This document shows positions 9,901-18,519 of a stretch of 64,000 nt of DNA, piece by piece. How positions within the stretch are numbered: the first letter of the stretch is position 1; each line of letters begins with the position of its first letter. Source of the stretch: Desulfobaccales bacterium (GTDB lineage Bacteria > Desulfobacterota > Desulfobaccia > Desulfobaccales > 0-14-0-80-60-11); the NCBI GenBank assembly GCA_041648175.1, contig JBAZPO010000002.1, positions 248,001-312,000 on the forward strand, given 5' to 3'. The position numbers and the translations under genes are program-made. The notes under the pieces are model-generated. The model made no database searches. It had not been told where the DNA came from and saw only the letters and a program-made list of their open reading frames with translations.

Positions 9901-10231
9901 GGTGGAGAGCCGGCTCGGCCTGGATCGTGGCCCCGCCGGCTTGAGTGAGGGTTGCCGGACCGCGACCGGGCCGCGCCAGGGTGAACTGCCGGCCGTCTTG
10001 CATAATGAGCGCCAGGCGCCCGCCGGGGTTGCCCCCGCGCAAGGGCTCGTAATCGTTGCGCTTTTTATCTCGCCGGGGAAAACCGAAAAGTTGGGTCCGC
10101 AAAAATTCCATCAAGGTGGTTTTGCCGGATTCGTTGTCACCCAGGAAAAGCACCAGGCCCAGGGGCAGGTCTTGTATGCCCTGATCGTGGTAAATGCCGA
10201 ACCCGTCGATGTGCAAGCCGGTTATATGCAT
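6992..10231 (-). CDS. yhaN: YhaN/Rad50-like SMC-type ATPase
   Basis: This 1079-residue AAA ATPase of the Rad50/SbcC/YhaN class is predicted to work with the Mre11-like nuclease encoded upstream in DNA-end processing. The Walker A motif is GDNESGKTT (31-39) after MHITGLHIDGFGIY, typical of YhaN. Walker B with Asp1001-Asp1002 is LPVILDDVLVKFD, preceded by the ABC-signature-like WSAGLADQVYLAIRLG. Between them run long Gln/Glu/Arg-rich coiled coils interrupted near residues 484-530 by two hydrophobic segments, as in Bacillus YhaN, so the protein may sit at the membrane. The start lies 188 bp after yhaO, across a palindromic repeat. Confidence 0.87.
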   Translation of the reverse strand: MHITGLHIDGFGIYHDQGIQDLPLGLVLFLGDNESGKTTLMEFLRTQLFGFPRRDKKRNDYEPLRGGNPGGRLALIMQDGRQFTLARPGRGPATLTQAGGATIQAEPALHLLGGLDRETFKHVFAVGLDELQGLGVLSQEGVRGRLFAAGAGLGSASVPEVLKNLDKELAALLAQRGQKQINLLTKRFREIEAEIKELQGQAAAYAEGQRQREQLEALVDTNRREAEQLRRQLGRLERLEQARVPWANRNLAREKAGEVEFARNFPVNGEARLESVLKDLNTNRQQQKLKVREVQQLAGLLNQLTLDEAVLTQQEAIESLASEREKLATDLDNYPIVKSDLDQAQAEFLRKLQALGPDWDAARLAAVDTSVQVRQRVAEFGRYLDAAERRLEAARAEERSMTTAVTEAHQQAEAAHKHLRDLPPPPLPDNQELARHQETLRQMRAWLHQRDVLAEKLRSKESASDEAEARAAALESQLTIPTATLPWWLSLPWLVVGLGLGGWFIYRQAYLLGGIIPGVGLALAGLFFWLHHWQTRVETRRRTVLGQELQQVEETRTGILEAIADLKRQIEAADTEITLAAQVMDREPPGDAMLLEEIAGELEQAAAHLRDWQARVQAERQAADQLAQARARQELAQTEIEAAALELVRRKEEWSGWLAQRGFTETVHPAGFEAVLQAVENARSAARVLDGHHRRLQLLSAYLNSARGRIGQVLTACGKKPHETEPGVADLDALRRALSTVLAAGQQQRELTAQKVATARDLNNLTSQGQELERERDDLLRQAEAIDTEDFRRRGAAYQKWQNWFQQMENEENALRRMAGTREAQVALEEELSRTDPIELETDKVRLNGHLQELEQAISQADQEIGNLKGRLESMEQDRQLGDLLLQQRTVQAQLAEATRRWATLAVCRYLLEKARGVYERERQPLVIQEAGRFLNTMAHGRYRILAAVGEDGVHLEDRTLARKDEVTWSAGLADQVYLAIRLGLAREFGRLSEPLPVILDDVLVKFDPSRRANAARVILDFAREQQVLLFSCHPEFLDILESVRRDPGYQKTLVAAFAITDGMINQVSAGPAVALPSP

Positions 10232-10310
10232 GAGAGAACTAAATTCATAATTAATATGGTGTTTGGTAAATGGTTTTTAGGTGAATCAAATCCGGGGTTA
10301 AATGAAAGAC

Positions 10311-10360
10311 AAATCCCCCCAAACCCCCCCTTTTTCAAAGGGGGGCTTTTAGGAGGGAGG
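10311..10360. repeat. C-tract/G-tract intergenic palindrome
   Basis: CCCCCCTTT and AAAGGGGGG form a perfect 9-bp hairpin with a TTC loop, inside a C-rich/G-rich block between yhaO and yhaN. The type is common in intergenic regions of many bacteria. It could attenuate or stabilise the mRNA between the two genes. Confidence 0.65.
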
Positions 10361-10418
10361 AAGTGACCCAAGAGTCCCAAAATTAGCGATCCTTCGCTAC
10401 CCCAGGATGACAAAACAG

Positions 10419-11696
10419 CTATTCCTCCTCGGGGAGCAGGTGGTCCACCCCCAGGATTTCGGCGGCATCGAGGATGGAGAGGAGTTCGGCATCCGCGAGA
10501 CGCTCCAGGGCAGCGGCGATCACCCGGTGTTCCGGCCGCTGTTTCAATACGTCCCGGAGAAGGGCTCCGGGGTTGGCTTGATCCCGGAGGCTTTGCGCGG
10601 CATTGAGGAAATCGCCGACGAAATCTTGGACCAAGCGGCGCTGAGCCAGGTCCAGGGGCGGCCGGGTCTGATTTTGGATAGATTCCACCCAGACAAAGTC
10701 AAGGCGCTCCGGCTCGCCTTCACGCAACGGTTCCGCCAGGTCCCGTTCCAGGTCGATTCTTCCAGCCAATTCCCGATGGAGTTCGCCTCTGCCGGTCAGA
10801 CTGAGACGGAGAATGGCAGCCCGACCGGAGGCTTCGGCCCGCACCTCCTCCCGTACCCGGAACATGGCGTCCAACAGGTCGTCCCAGGTCGAACGATCAC
10901 CGATGTCCAGATCCTGTCTGAACCAGCGCACTGCGTCGGTGGCCACAAAGGTGGGCGAGATGCGGCGGGCGGCATCCACCCGCACGAGGTAGCAGCCCCG
11001 AGGGCCCATTTCCCGCCAGCTGCGACCCTGGGGGTTGCCGGGATAAATGATGCACGGGGCCTGGGTCCGCATAATCTTCTGGGCATGAATGTGCCCCAAG
11101 GCCCAATAATCGAGGCCAGCCGAGGCCAGGTCTTCCATTGTGCAGGGAGCGTAATTATCGTAGTCAGGGTCGCCGCCCACGTTGCAATGGAGCACCCCGA
11201 TGGCAAAGGGGGCCTCCGGGTCGCGCTTAAAGCCGGCGGCGAGATTGGCCTTGACTTCCCGGACCGGGTAACTGATGCCGTAGATGTGGGCCAAGGTGGC
11301 GCCGTTTCGACGAATGGGGAAGCACTCCACGCTGTGGCCCCCGAAGCGCCGGGCCAGGCCTGGCATCGTGAGGTGGGCCTCCCAGCCGGAAAGGGGGTCG
11401 TGATTACCATGGGCGATAAAACAGGGAATGCCTGCGTCGGCGGCCTTCCGCAGGGAGTCCCGGAACCGGAGTTGGGCTCGCAGGCTGCGGTTCTCGCCAT
11501 CGTGCACGTCCCCGGCCACGATGATGAAATCTGCCTGCTCCCGCCGGGCCAGGTCGACGATCTGGTCGAGGGCCTGGAAGGTTGCCTCCCGGAGCACGGC
11601 GGCGATCTCGGGCGCGGCGGCGTGGATCCCCTCAAAGGGGCTATCCAGGTGCAGATCGGCGCAATGCACAAAACTGAAAGGGATGGATTCGGACAT
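10419..11696 (-). CDS. yhaO: YhaO/Mre11-like metallophosphoesterase (DNA repair exonuclease)
   Basis: This 425-residue protein is a predicted Mn-dependent DNA exonuclease/endonuclease partner of the Rad50-like ATPase. The calcineurin-like phosphoesterase motifs are all visible: HCADLHLDSPF (His11, Asp14, His16), VAGDVHDG, IAHGNHDP, GVLHCNVGG and WALGHIHAQ. The C-terminal half is the capping region typical of YhaO. The ATG follows the stop of the upstream kinase gene by two nucleotides (TAG GT ATG), implying translational coupling. That co-encodes a membrane sensor with the nuclease-ATPase pair. Confidence 0.88.
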   Translation of the reverse strand: MSESIPFSFVHCADLHLDSPFEGIHAAAPEIAAVLREATFQALDQIVDLARREQADFIIVAGDVHDGENRSLRAQLRFRDSLRKAADAGIPCFIAHGNHDPLSGWEAHLTMPGLARRFGGHSVECFPIRRNGATLAHIYGISYPVREVKANLAAGFKRDPEAPFAIGVLHCNVGGDPDYDNYAPCTMEDLASAGLDYWALGHIHAQKIMRTQAPCIIYPGNPQGRSWREMGPRGCYLVRVDAARRISPTFVATDAVRWFRQDLDIGDRSTWDDLLDAMFRVREEVRAEASGRAAILRLSLTGRGELHRELAGRIDLERDLAEPLREGEPERLDFVWVESIQNQTRPPLDLAQRRLVQDFVGDFLNAAQSLRDQANPGALLRDVLKQRPEHRVIAAALERLADAELLSILDAAEILGVDHLLPEEE

Positions 11697-11698
11697 AC

Positions 11699-13687
11699 CT
11701 AATTTGTTTGAGAGTTCGGTTGATCTCCTTTAGCTGTCTCATGGTCGATTCCGGGAGGGGGGTGGGGCAAGGTGAAATAAAACGTCACCCCCTGTCCCAT
11801 GGCGCCTTTTGCCCAGATCCGGCCGCCATGCCGGAGAATGATGCTCCGCACGGTGGCCAGTCTGACGTCAGCGCCGGAAAAGTCTCTGCCGGCGTGCAGC
11901 CGCTGAAAAGACCGAAACAGCTTGTGGCCATAGTGTATGCCAAAATCGGTGCGGTTGTCTCGGACAAAGAAACCTTTGTGGCAATTCTTTGCGGGCAGGG
12001 CTCCGAACTCAATTATGCCCTGAGGCAGCTCCTCCGTAAATTTCCAGGCATTGCCCAGAAGGTTTTGGAGGACCGACCGGAGCATGGTGGGGTCGCCTAA
12101 GGCGGAAAGGCCTGGCTCGATGATGAACTCCACCCGGCGCGCCGGCGCGGTGCGCTTGAGACCCTCAGCGATTAACCGGGCCTGGTGGCTCAAGTCAATC
12201 TCTTCACGATGCAAATCGAGCCGGCCCAGCCGGGAAACTTCCAGCCTTGCCTCGATGAGCTCACCCAGCTGAAGAATCACCCCATGCATCCGCTCAAGAT
12301 AGTTGCGCCCTTTCACATCGAGTTGTTGGGCGCTGTGTTCCTCCAAGGCCCGGCAGTAGCCGCGGAGCCAGCGCCCCAGGACCTTAAAATCGTGAAATAT
12401 CGTATCGGGGCAACTATCCAGATCCCGGTAAGGGGTCCGCACCTCTCTCTTGGTTATTTCGGGCTCTTTTTGAATTTGCTGCTCCAGCTTGCCGTTAAGC
12501 CGCTGGAGGCGTTTTTCCACTTCCCGGTATCCGGATATGTCGATGCCGGTGCCGATGACATATTCCACCGAGCCGTCTTCTTTGGGGAAGGCCGTATTGG
12601 ACCAGGCAATCAGGCGGCGGGTGCCGTCTTTGGCCACCCAATCGATCTGCCAGGATTGCGAAAAATCACCGGCGATGAGATCAAAGAAGGCCTCTTGCAC
12701 TTCATCCACTTCTTCAGGAGCCGGGAATACTTCCCAGAAAGGTCGATTTCTGACGTCGGCCAAAGCATACCCGGTGATGGCCTCGCACATACGGTTAAGA
12801 CGAATGATGCGTCCTTCGGCGTCCAAGACGAGCACAATTACCTGGGCCATTTCTATGAGGCGGTCGGCAAAATCTTTCTCTTGCCGCACCACTTCGCTGC
12901 TTAACCTGAGGTTGTGGAACAAGCGATTATAAGGTTTGATAAGCTCCGTGGCGATCAGCGCCCGATAAATCAAGTACAATGAAGCAATCTTCAGGAGGTG
13001 CCCGGCCAGACCGGCCTGGGCCGACACCCCCGCCAGAAAGGTAAGAGCCACCTCCGAGGCGATGGCCAGGGCGATGGCCCCCAGCAACAAGCGGAGTACA
13101 CCCGGGTCGAATTCGCTCCGCTGGCGCCATAATAAGGCCATGGCTCCCAGGAGGATGACGCTATTGAAATACTCGGCGGTTTTTTGGAGGGCGGCCAAAA
13201 CCGGGCCTGGCGCTACCAAATCGAAGGGGACCTGCCGCCAGACAAAGATCATCAGAATGATGGTGATGAAGGCCAGCAGATAACCACTGAGAACTGCATA
13301 AGGTCGCAGGCGGCGACCGATGCATTGGGGAGCCAGAAACAGAGATACAGCCTCCAGAGAACGAGCCGCCAGCCACAGATGGGCGGGCAACTGAAGGCCT
13401 GCGCCGGGGAAGACCCCCATGCCCTGGTAGGATAGGGTATAAAGCAGGTCCAGGGCGCCCACGAAAAGGTAGGCAATCCCTAAGAAAAGCAGGTAGTTAT
13501 TTTCTTGGAATAGCCGGGCATTCCAGGCGATAGCAAAGACGCCGGTGGCGATGACGGCACTGAAGAACCCGGCAATACTGTGGAATAACAGGTAGCTGTA
13601 GCGGCTGGTCAGAAGTAATCCCAGCAGTAAAAGGCCCCATAAGACATATGACACCAGGGCGCTGGGAGTGAGAAGCCGTTCGTCCAT
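11699..13687 (-). CDS. MASE3-PAS sensor histidine kinase with degenerate ATP-binding motifs
   Basis: This 662-residue membrane protein carries seven to eight hydrophobic segments over residues 1-235, resembling MASE3 (SRYSYLLFHSIAGFFSAVIA). A PAS domain follows at about 275-395 (VIVLVLDAEGRIIRLNRM), then a DHp-like helix with His432 (IFHDFKVLGRW) and an HATPase-like domain. The N box is kept (NLLGNAWKFT), but G1 reads DNRTDFG instead of DNGxGF and G2 reads GADVRLA instead of GTGxGLA. The catalytic domain may therefore not bind ATP normally. It overlaps no neighbour and ends two bases before yhaO. No partner response regulator is adjacent. Confidence 0.8.
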   Translation of the reverse strand: MDERLLTPSALVSYVLWGLLLLGLLLTSRYSYLLFHSIAGFFSAVIATGVFAIAWNARLFQENNYLLFLGIAYLFVGALDLLYTLSYQGMGVFPGAGLQLPAHLWLAARSLEAVSLFLAPQCIGRRLRPYAVLSGYLLAFITIILMIFVWRQVPFDLVAPGPVLAALQKTAEYFNSVILLGAMALLWRQRSEFDPGVLRLLLGAIALAIASEVALTFLAGVSAQAGLAGHLLKIASLYLIYRALIATELIKPYNRLFHNLRLSSEVVRQEKDFADRLIEMAQVIVLVLDAEGRIIRLNRMCEAITGYALADVRNRPFWEVFPAPEEVDEVQEAFFDLIAGDFSQSWQIDWVAKDGTRRLIAWSNTAFPKEDGSVEYVIGTGIDISGYREVEKRLQRLNGKLEQQIQKEPEITKREVRTPYRDLDSCPDTIFHDFKVLGRWLRGYCRALEEHSAQQLDVKGRNYLERMHGVILQLGELIEARLEVSRLGRLDLHREEIDLSHQARLIAEGLKRTAPARRVEFIIEPGLSALGDPTMLRSVLQNLLGNAWKFTEELPQGIIEFGALPAKNCHKGFFVRDNRTDFGIHYGHKLFRSFQRLHAGRDFSGADVRLATVRSIILRHGGRIWAKGAMGQGVTFYFTLPHPPPGIDHETAKGDQPNSQTN

Positions 13688-14054
13688 ATCCCCCAGGGAA
13701 ATCTCCTCCCTTACCCAGAGACCTTAAAACCGCGCCCGGCATACGTTGCCATAGGCCGGCCTTGATGGCAAGCGAGCCGAGAGATTTCCGGGGATTTTTG
13801 TGCATCCGAGAATAAAAATCCAACTTATATTGGCAATATTTTATAGTTATGTAAAGATATTAAAATGAAATATTAATTCTTTTAAATAGGATGGAATATT
13901 TTAGTGTTTGTCCTTGAAATTCCTAAGGAAAAATCTCTGCTGCGGCGAGCAACTCCATTCTTGATCCTATAGTAACAGTTGGGATACGCTAATATTACCA
14001 GGGGTATTTTGTATTATTAATCCCACATGGGTTTTTTGAGTAAGCGTGCGACTA
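13688..14054. other. Intergenic region, AT-rich, no gene seen
   Basis: This 367-bp gap lies between the marR stop and the MASE3 kinase start, both on the minus strand. It is much more AT-rich than its neighbours, especially 13830-13910. No convincing reading frame, RNA or clear hairpin terminator was found. It probably carries the kinase-operon promoter. Confidence 0.5.
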
Positions 14055-14501
14055 TCAGAGGTTGCCGATATTCTGATAAATTTTGTTTAAGGTAAGCTTG
14101 AGGAGTTCGATTTCGGTTTGGGGCAGGTTTTGGGTGGCTCTCTCCCGCAGGCTTCGGGTCAGGGGCAAGAGGCGGGTCTTAAGATGCTTGCCTTCTTTGG
14201 TGAGGTAAATGCAATACTTACGCCGGTCTCGGGAGTCGGGGGCGCGAAAGATCAGGTGTTTCTTCTCTAAGGCATCCAGCATTCTGGTGATATTGGGTTT
14301 GTCCTTGGAGGCCTTCTCGCCGATTTCCCGTTGGGAAATGCCGTCTTCCTCCCCGAGATGGCGGATGATGGCCCATTGCTCGGCGGTAATCTCATAGCCG
14401 TTCTCTTTAAAGCAGCGCTGCAGGGCTGACTTGAGGGCCAGGGCCGTCCGGTAGATAATGAAGCCCAGGGAATCCTGAATGGGATAGCGGTCATCGTTCA
14501 T
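14055..14501 (-). CDS. MarR-family transcriptional regulator
   Basis: This winged-helix repressor of about 148 residues has the MarR core: YEITAEQWAIIRHLGEEDGIS (helices 2-3), QREIGEKASKDKPNITRMLDALEKK (recognition helix) and the DSRDRRKYCIYLTKEG wing. The ATG at 14501 is preferred over a TTG six codons upstream. It is divergent from the MacAB-type efflux operon 356 bp away, the usual layout of a repressor of a drug-efflux operon. A perfect palindrome just upstream of the ATG suggests autoregulation. The ligand is unknown. Confidence 0.88.
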   Translation of the reverse strand: MNDDRYPIQDSLGFIIYRTALALKSALQRCFKENGYEITAEQWAIIRHLGEEDGISQREIGEKASKDKPNITRMLDALEKKHLIFRAPDSRDRRKYCIYLTKEGKHLKTRLLPLTRSLRERATQNLPQTEIELLKLTLNKIYQNIGNL

Positions 14502-14507
14502 AGAATT

Positions 14508-14524
14508 AGTTATAGGCAATAACT
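14508..14524. promoter_or_regulatory. Candidate MarR operator
   Basis: AGTTAT and ATAACT form a perfect inverted repeat with a 5-bp spacer, ending 7 bp before the marR ATG. Its size and position fit a MarR dimer site. This is an inference with no comparative support here. Confidence 0.45.
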
Positions 14525-14704
14525 ACTAAATATATAACGAGTTGTCAAAGAAATTTTCTTTCTCAGTCCGGCCCACCTGGTCTTGTGCAGCAAAGGGTGG
14601 TAGCCCGCAATTTTCATTCCGATTTTTTTTTGAGACTGATTATTTGTGCGCCGGTTTTCCCTTAAAAATTGGTTAATATGATAATGATTAAGTTGGCAAC
14701 AGCG

Positions 14705-14733
14705 TTGACAGGGATAGGGATTCGCTTCATAAT
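14705..14733 (+). promoter_or_regulatory. Sigma-70-type promoter of the efflux operon
   Basis: A consensus -35 TTGACA and a -10 CATAAT are separated by exactly 17 bp, 124 bp before the first efflux gene. The rest of the 14525-14856 gap shows no gene. Confidence 0.7.
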
Positions 14734-14856
14734 GCTTTTAAACTGAGCGTTCCGGTCAGCAAACTGCCCCCCCTTTTTCTGTTTTTTGTAATTTGTAAGA
14801 AGGGGTACGGATTCAGGGTTAGCCGCCTCTAGCCAAAGAATATTTGGACCTAAAAA

Positions 14857-16221
14857 ATGAACCTGATGAACCTTAGGTTAAAGCTTGCCGATAAACGGAC
14901 CATAATAATCGCTGCCGGAGTTTTGGTGGCCCTTTTGGCGCTCGTGGGGTTCCTGCAGCGCGGCAGCAACGGGGTGGCGTTTCGCACCGTCCCGGTGAAA
15001 CAGGGAGACCTGCTGGCCACTATCAGCGCCACCGGCACGGTGGAGCCCGAGGAAGTGGTCGATATCGGGGCCCAAGTCGCGGGCAGGATTGTGTCCTTTG
15101 GTAAGGATAAGAATGGCGAGGAGGTTGACTACGGCTCCGTTGTCGAGGCCGGGATGGTGCTGGCCCGGATCGACGATGCCCTCTACGCCGCGGATGCGGC
15201 CTCGGCCAAAGCCCAACTGGCTCAGGCCAAAGCCGCGGTCCAGAAAGCCCAAGCCGATCTAGGGCAAATGAAGGCCAAGCTCGTTCAGACCGAGAACGAC
15301 TGGGCGCGGGCCCGCAAGCTGGGACCATCGGACGCCCTGTCGCAAACCGACTTCGACGCGTCTCGTTCAGCCTTTGAAGTTGCCAAGGCCAATCTCGCCG
15401 TTGGCAAAGCCGCCATAGTCCAGGCGCAAGGCACCGTGGCCCAGGCCGAAGCCACCTTGAAGCGGGCTCTGCAAAACCTGAGTTACTGCACCATTATCTC
15501 GCCGGTCAAAGGGGTGATCATCGACCGGCGGGTCAACATCGGCCAGACCGTTGTGGCCAGTCTCAATGCTCCCAGTCTCTTTCTGCTGGCCAAGGATCTG
15601 AAGCGTCTCCAGGTCTGGGTCTCGGTCAATGAAGCGGATATCGGCCATATCCAACCGGGCCAGGCGGTCACCTTTACCGTTGATGCCTTCCCCGGTGAGG
15701 TCTTTTCGGGGGAAGTAGGAAAGGTGCGGCTCAACGCCACCATGACCCAAAACGTGGTCACCTACACCGTGGAGATTATCACTGATAATTCCAGCGGCAA
15801 ACTATTGCCTTATCTGACCGCGAACGTCAATTTTATTGTGGGCGAACGCAAGAATGTCCTGCTCGTTCCCAACGCCGCGCTACGCTGGGTGCCCCTGTCG
15901 GACCAGATAGCCCCGGAGTCTCGAACCGCTAAAAAGGAAGGGAAGGGGACCGGCTCGCCATCTCAAGTGAAGTCACCGGCCGCGGCCAACAAGGAGCAAG
16001 CCAGTGGGGTCGTATGGGTTCCGCAAGGCTCTCAGGTGCGTCCCATCAAGGTCAAGCTCGGGCTGAGCGACGGCAGCCTGACGGAAGTTTCGAGCAGCGA
16101 ACTCAAGGACGGGACTCTCTTGGTGGTGGGCGAAATGAATAGTCAGCCGGCGGGACAACCTGCACCCGGCGGCAGCCCCTTTACCCCGCAAATTTTCAAA
16201 AAGCCCGCCAATGGCAAATAA
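14857..16221 (+). CDS. macA: MacA-like periplasmic adaptor (membrane fusion protein)
   Basis: This 454-residue HlyD/RND-type adaptor would link the inner-membrane MacB transporter to the outer-membrane channel. One N-terminal membrane anchor (IIIAAGVLVALLALVGFL) is followed by the lipoyl half GDLLATISATGTVEPEEVVDIGAQVAGRI, an Ala/Gln-rich coiled-coil hairpin (about 105-205), the second lipoyl half (CTIISPVKGVIIDRRVN) and beta-barrel domains. A low-complexity Lys/Ser/Pro linker near 360-385 is unusual. It is the first gene behind the 14705 promoter, in the order macA-macB-RAYT-outer membrane factor. Confidence 0.88.
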   Translation: MNLMNLRLKLADKRTIIIAAGVLVALLALVGFLQRGSNGVAFRTVPVKQGDLLATISATGTVEPEEVVDIGAQVAGRIVSFGKDKNGEEVDYGSVVEAGMVLARIDDALYAADAASAKAQLAQAKAAVQKAQADLGQMKAKLVQTENDWARARKLGPSDALSQTDFDASRSAFEVAKANLAVGKAAIVQAQGTVAQAEATLKRALQNLSYCTIISPVKGVIIDRRVNIGQTVVASLNAPSLFLLAKDLKRLQVWVSVNEADIGHIQPGQAVTFTVDAFPGEVFSGEVGKVRLNATMTQNVVTYTVEIITDNSSGKLLPYLTANVNFIVGERKNVLLVPNAALRWVPLSDQIAPESRTAKKEGKGTGSPSQVKSPAAANKEQASGVVWVPQGSQVRPIKVKLGLSDGSLTEVSSSELKDGTLLVVGEMNSQPAGQPAPGGSPFTPQIFKKPANGK

Positions 16222-16273
16222 CTATTCGTCTTCTGCAGCATCGTGCCTGTGAAGGTTGATAACGAGAGCCGCC

Positions 16274-18433
16274 ATGGAATTTATCGAGCTGCGCGACCTA
16301 CATAAAACGTATAACCTGGGCGAAATCGAGGTGCCGGTGCTCAAAGGCATCTCGCTGACCATTGCCCGGGGCGAGTTCGTTGCCCTGATGGGTACCTCGG
16401 GTTCAGGTAAGACCACGCTGATGAACATCCTGGGGTGCCTCGACCGCCCCACTTCCGGAGAATACTGGCTGGACGGGCAGGATGTAGTGGCCATGTCTGC
16501 CGATGAGTGGGCCCAACTCCGGAACCAGAAAATCGGCTTCGTCTTCCAGAGTTTTAACCTGCTGCCGCGGACCAGCGCCCTGGAAAATGTGATCATGCCT
16601 CTGTCGTATACCGCAGAGCACCTGTCCGACCGGGAGTCGCGCCAGCGGGCCGAAGACTTGCTCCGACGGGTAGGTTTAGGGGATCGGCAGGATCACGAAC
16701 CCTCTCAGCTCTCCGGCGGGCAGCAACAGCGGGTGGCCATTGCCCGCGCCCTGGTCAACCATCCCACCATTCTGTTTGCGGATGAGCCCACCGGCAACCT
16801 GGACTCCCATACCAGTGAAGAAGTCCTGGAATTATTTCGCGAGCTCAACGAAGAGGAAGGGGTGACCATTATTCTGGTCACTCACGACGCCAACGTCGCC
16901 CGCTCCGCCAAGCGGGTCATCAGGATTACCGACGGGATGGTGGAAGCCGAAGCACCCCAAATTCAAAAGGCTCAAGGGAGCCAGATTAGCGCAGCGCCCC
17001 CGGGGGGCTCAGAAGTCGTGGGCAAGCTGCGCACCGGACTCGCGTGGCTACGGCTCCAATGGATGGTGCGGACCGCGCTGCACGGCTTGCGCCGCAACGT
17101 CATGCGGGCGGCTCTGACGACCTTGGGCATCGTTATCGGCGTGGCTGCGGTCATCGCCATGATGGAGATCGGGCGCGGTTCTTCGAGCGCGATCCAGGCA
17201 ACCATCGCCAGTATGGGGGCCAATAACCTGTTAGTCTTACCGGGTACGGCCTCCAGCGGCGGCGTGAGCTTCGGGGGGGGCAGCAACATGACCCTTACCC
17301 CCCAGGACGCTGAGGCTATCTTGAACGAGTGCCCGGCGGTCAGAGGCGCAGTGCCCGTCGTCCGAGCCCGGACCCAGGTCATTTACGGCAACCGCAACTG
17401 GGTGCCCGCCTTTATTTACGGCACCACGCCCGCCTGGCTCGACGTGCGGGAATGGGGCCTGGCCGAGGGCGACATGTTCACGGATCGGGATGTCCGCAAT
17501 GCCAGCAAGGTTTGTGTGTTGGGCCAGAGGCTGGTTCGGGAGCTTTTCCAAGGCGAGTCGCCTCTCGGCAAAGAAGTTCGGGTTAAAAACGTCTCCTTCC
17601 GGGTGGTCGGGGTCCTCACCAGCAAAGGGGCCAACATGATGGGCATGGATCAGGACGATGTCCTGCTGGCTCCCTGGACGACAATTAAATTCCGGGTGAC
17701 CGGTTCGTCGGCGGAGACCGCTAACCAGAGCGCCGCCGCCGCCAGTGGTTCCGGGTCCAGCACCTCCACGACGGTTAACACCCTGAACCAGATTTATCCC
17801 ACCAGCCAGAAGAAGCTGTACCCCGAGCAATCGGCTACTCAGCAGGCCGACACGCCGCTGCCGGTGCGGTTTATCAATGTGGATCAGATCCTAACCGCGG
17901 GTCGCTCCACCCAGGAAATTCCTGCCGCCATCAAGCAAATCACCCAGATACTGCGAGAGCGGCACCGGATTGGCCCGGGAGAACCTGATGACTTCAACAT
18001 CCGGGATATGACCGAAATGACCAAGGCCCTGTCTTCCACCGGCACCATGATGACCAAACTTTTACTGGCGGTGGCCCTGATCTCGCTGTTGGTGGGGGGC
18101 GTCGGGATCATGAATATTATGCTGGTGTCGGTGACGGAGCGGACCCGGGAGATCGGCTTGCGCATGGCCGTGGGCGCCTGGGCCCGGGATATTCTCCAGC
18201 AATTCCTGGCGGAATCCGTGATCCTGTGTTTCTGCGGCGGGGCTGTGGGTATCCTGGTAGGACGGGGAATATCTATGTTAGTAAGGGTGTTGCTGCAGTG
18301 GCCGACGGCGTTGTCTCTGGAGGCGATCGTTGCGGCTTTTGCGGTCTCGGTCACCGTGGGCATTGTGTTCGGCTTTTACCCGGCCTGGAAGGCCGCCCAT
18401 CTGGACCCGATCATTGCGTTGCGGTATGAATAG
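16274..18433 (+). CDS. macB: MacB-like ABC transporter (ATPase fused to permease)
   Basis: This 719-residue protein powers efflux of macrolides, peptides or siderophore-like substrates through MacA and an outer-membrane channel. The N-terminal ATPase has Walker [10 protein letters not shown] (40-48), signature [15 protein letters not shown] and Walker [14 protein letters not shown]. After a linker come TM1 ([19 protein letters not shown]), a large MacB periplasmic domain, and three C-terminal helices with [22 protein letters not shown]. The periplasmic domain holds a Ser/Ala/Thr-rich insertion near 480-515. ATG 16274 is preferred; an in-frame TTG at 16256 is possible. Confidence 0.9.
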   Translation: MEFIELRDLHKTYNLGEIEVPVLKGISLTIARGEFVALMGTSGSGKTTLMNILGCLDRPTSGEYWLDGQDVVAMSADEWAQLRNQKIGFVFQSFNLLPRTSALENVIMPLSYTAEHLSDRESRQRAEDLLRRVGLGDRQDHEPSQLSGGQQQRVAIARALVNHPTILFADEPTGNLDSHTSEEVLELFRELNEEEGVTIILVTHDANVARSAKRVIRITDGMVEAEAPQIQKAQGSQISAAPPGGSEVVGKLRTGLAWLRLQWMVRTALHGLRRNVMRAALTTLGIVIGVAAVIAMMEIGRGSSSAIQATIASMGANNLLVLPGTASSGGVSFGGGSNMTLTPQDAEAILNECPAVRGAVPVVRARTQVIYGNRNWVPAFIYGTTPAWLDVREWGLAEGDMFTDRDVRNASKVCVLGQRLVRELFQGESPLGKEVRVKNVSFRVVGVLTSKGANMMGMDQDDVLLAPWTTIKFRVTGSSAETANQSAAAASGSGSSTSTTVNTLNQIYPTSQKKLYPEQSATQQADTPLPVRFINVDQILTAGRSTQEIPAAIKQITQILRERHRIGPGEPDDFNIRDMTEMTKALSSTGTMMTKLLLAVALISLLVGGVGIMNIMLVSVTERTREIGLRMAVGAWARDILQQFLAESVILCFCGGAVGILVGRGISMLVRVLLQWPTALSLEAIVAAFAVSVTVGIVFGFYPAWKAAHLDPIIALRYE

Positions 18434-18461
18434 AAATAAACGGCGTTTTGAAAAACACCGT

Positions 18462-18483
18462 GCACAGCCTGGAAAGGCTGTGC
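18462..18483. repeat. REP-like palindrome, copy B
   Basis: GCACAGCCT/AGGCTGTGC surround a GGAA loop and CACC follows. It lies between the macB stop and the RAYT gene, in orientation opposite to copy C 58 bp away, so B and C form a paired (BIME-like) unit. Confidence 0.8.
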
Positions 18484-18519
18484 CACCAAAAGTCATGGGA
18501 TTTTAAATAGTCAATAGTA

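Noticed and set aside
10407..11702. Plus-strand open frame (431 codons) opposite yhaO
   Set aside because: The metallophosphoesterase motifs are on the minus strand; the plus frame has no recognisable features.
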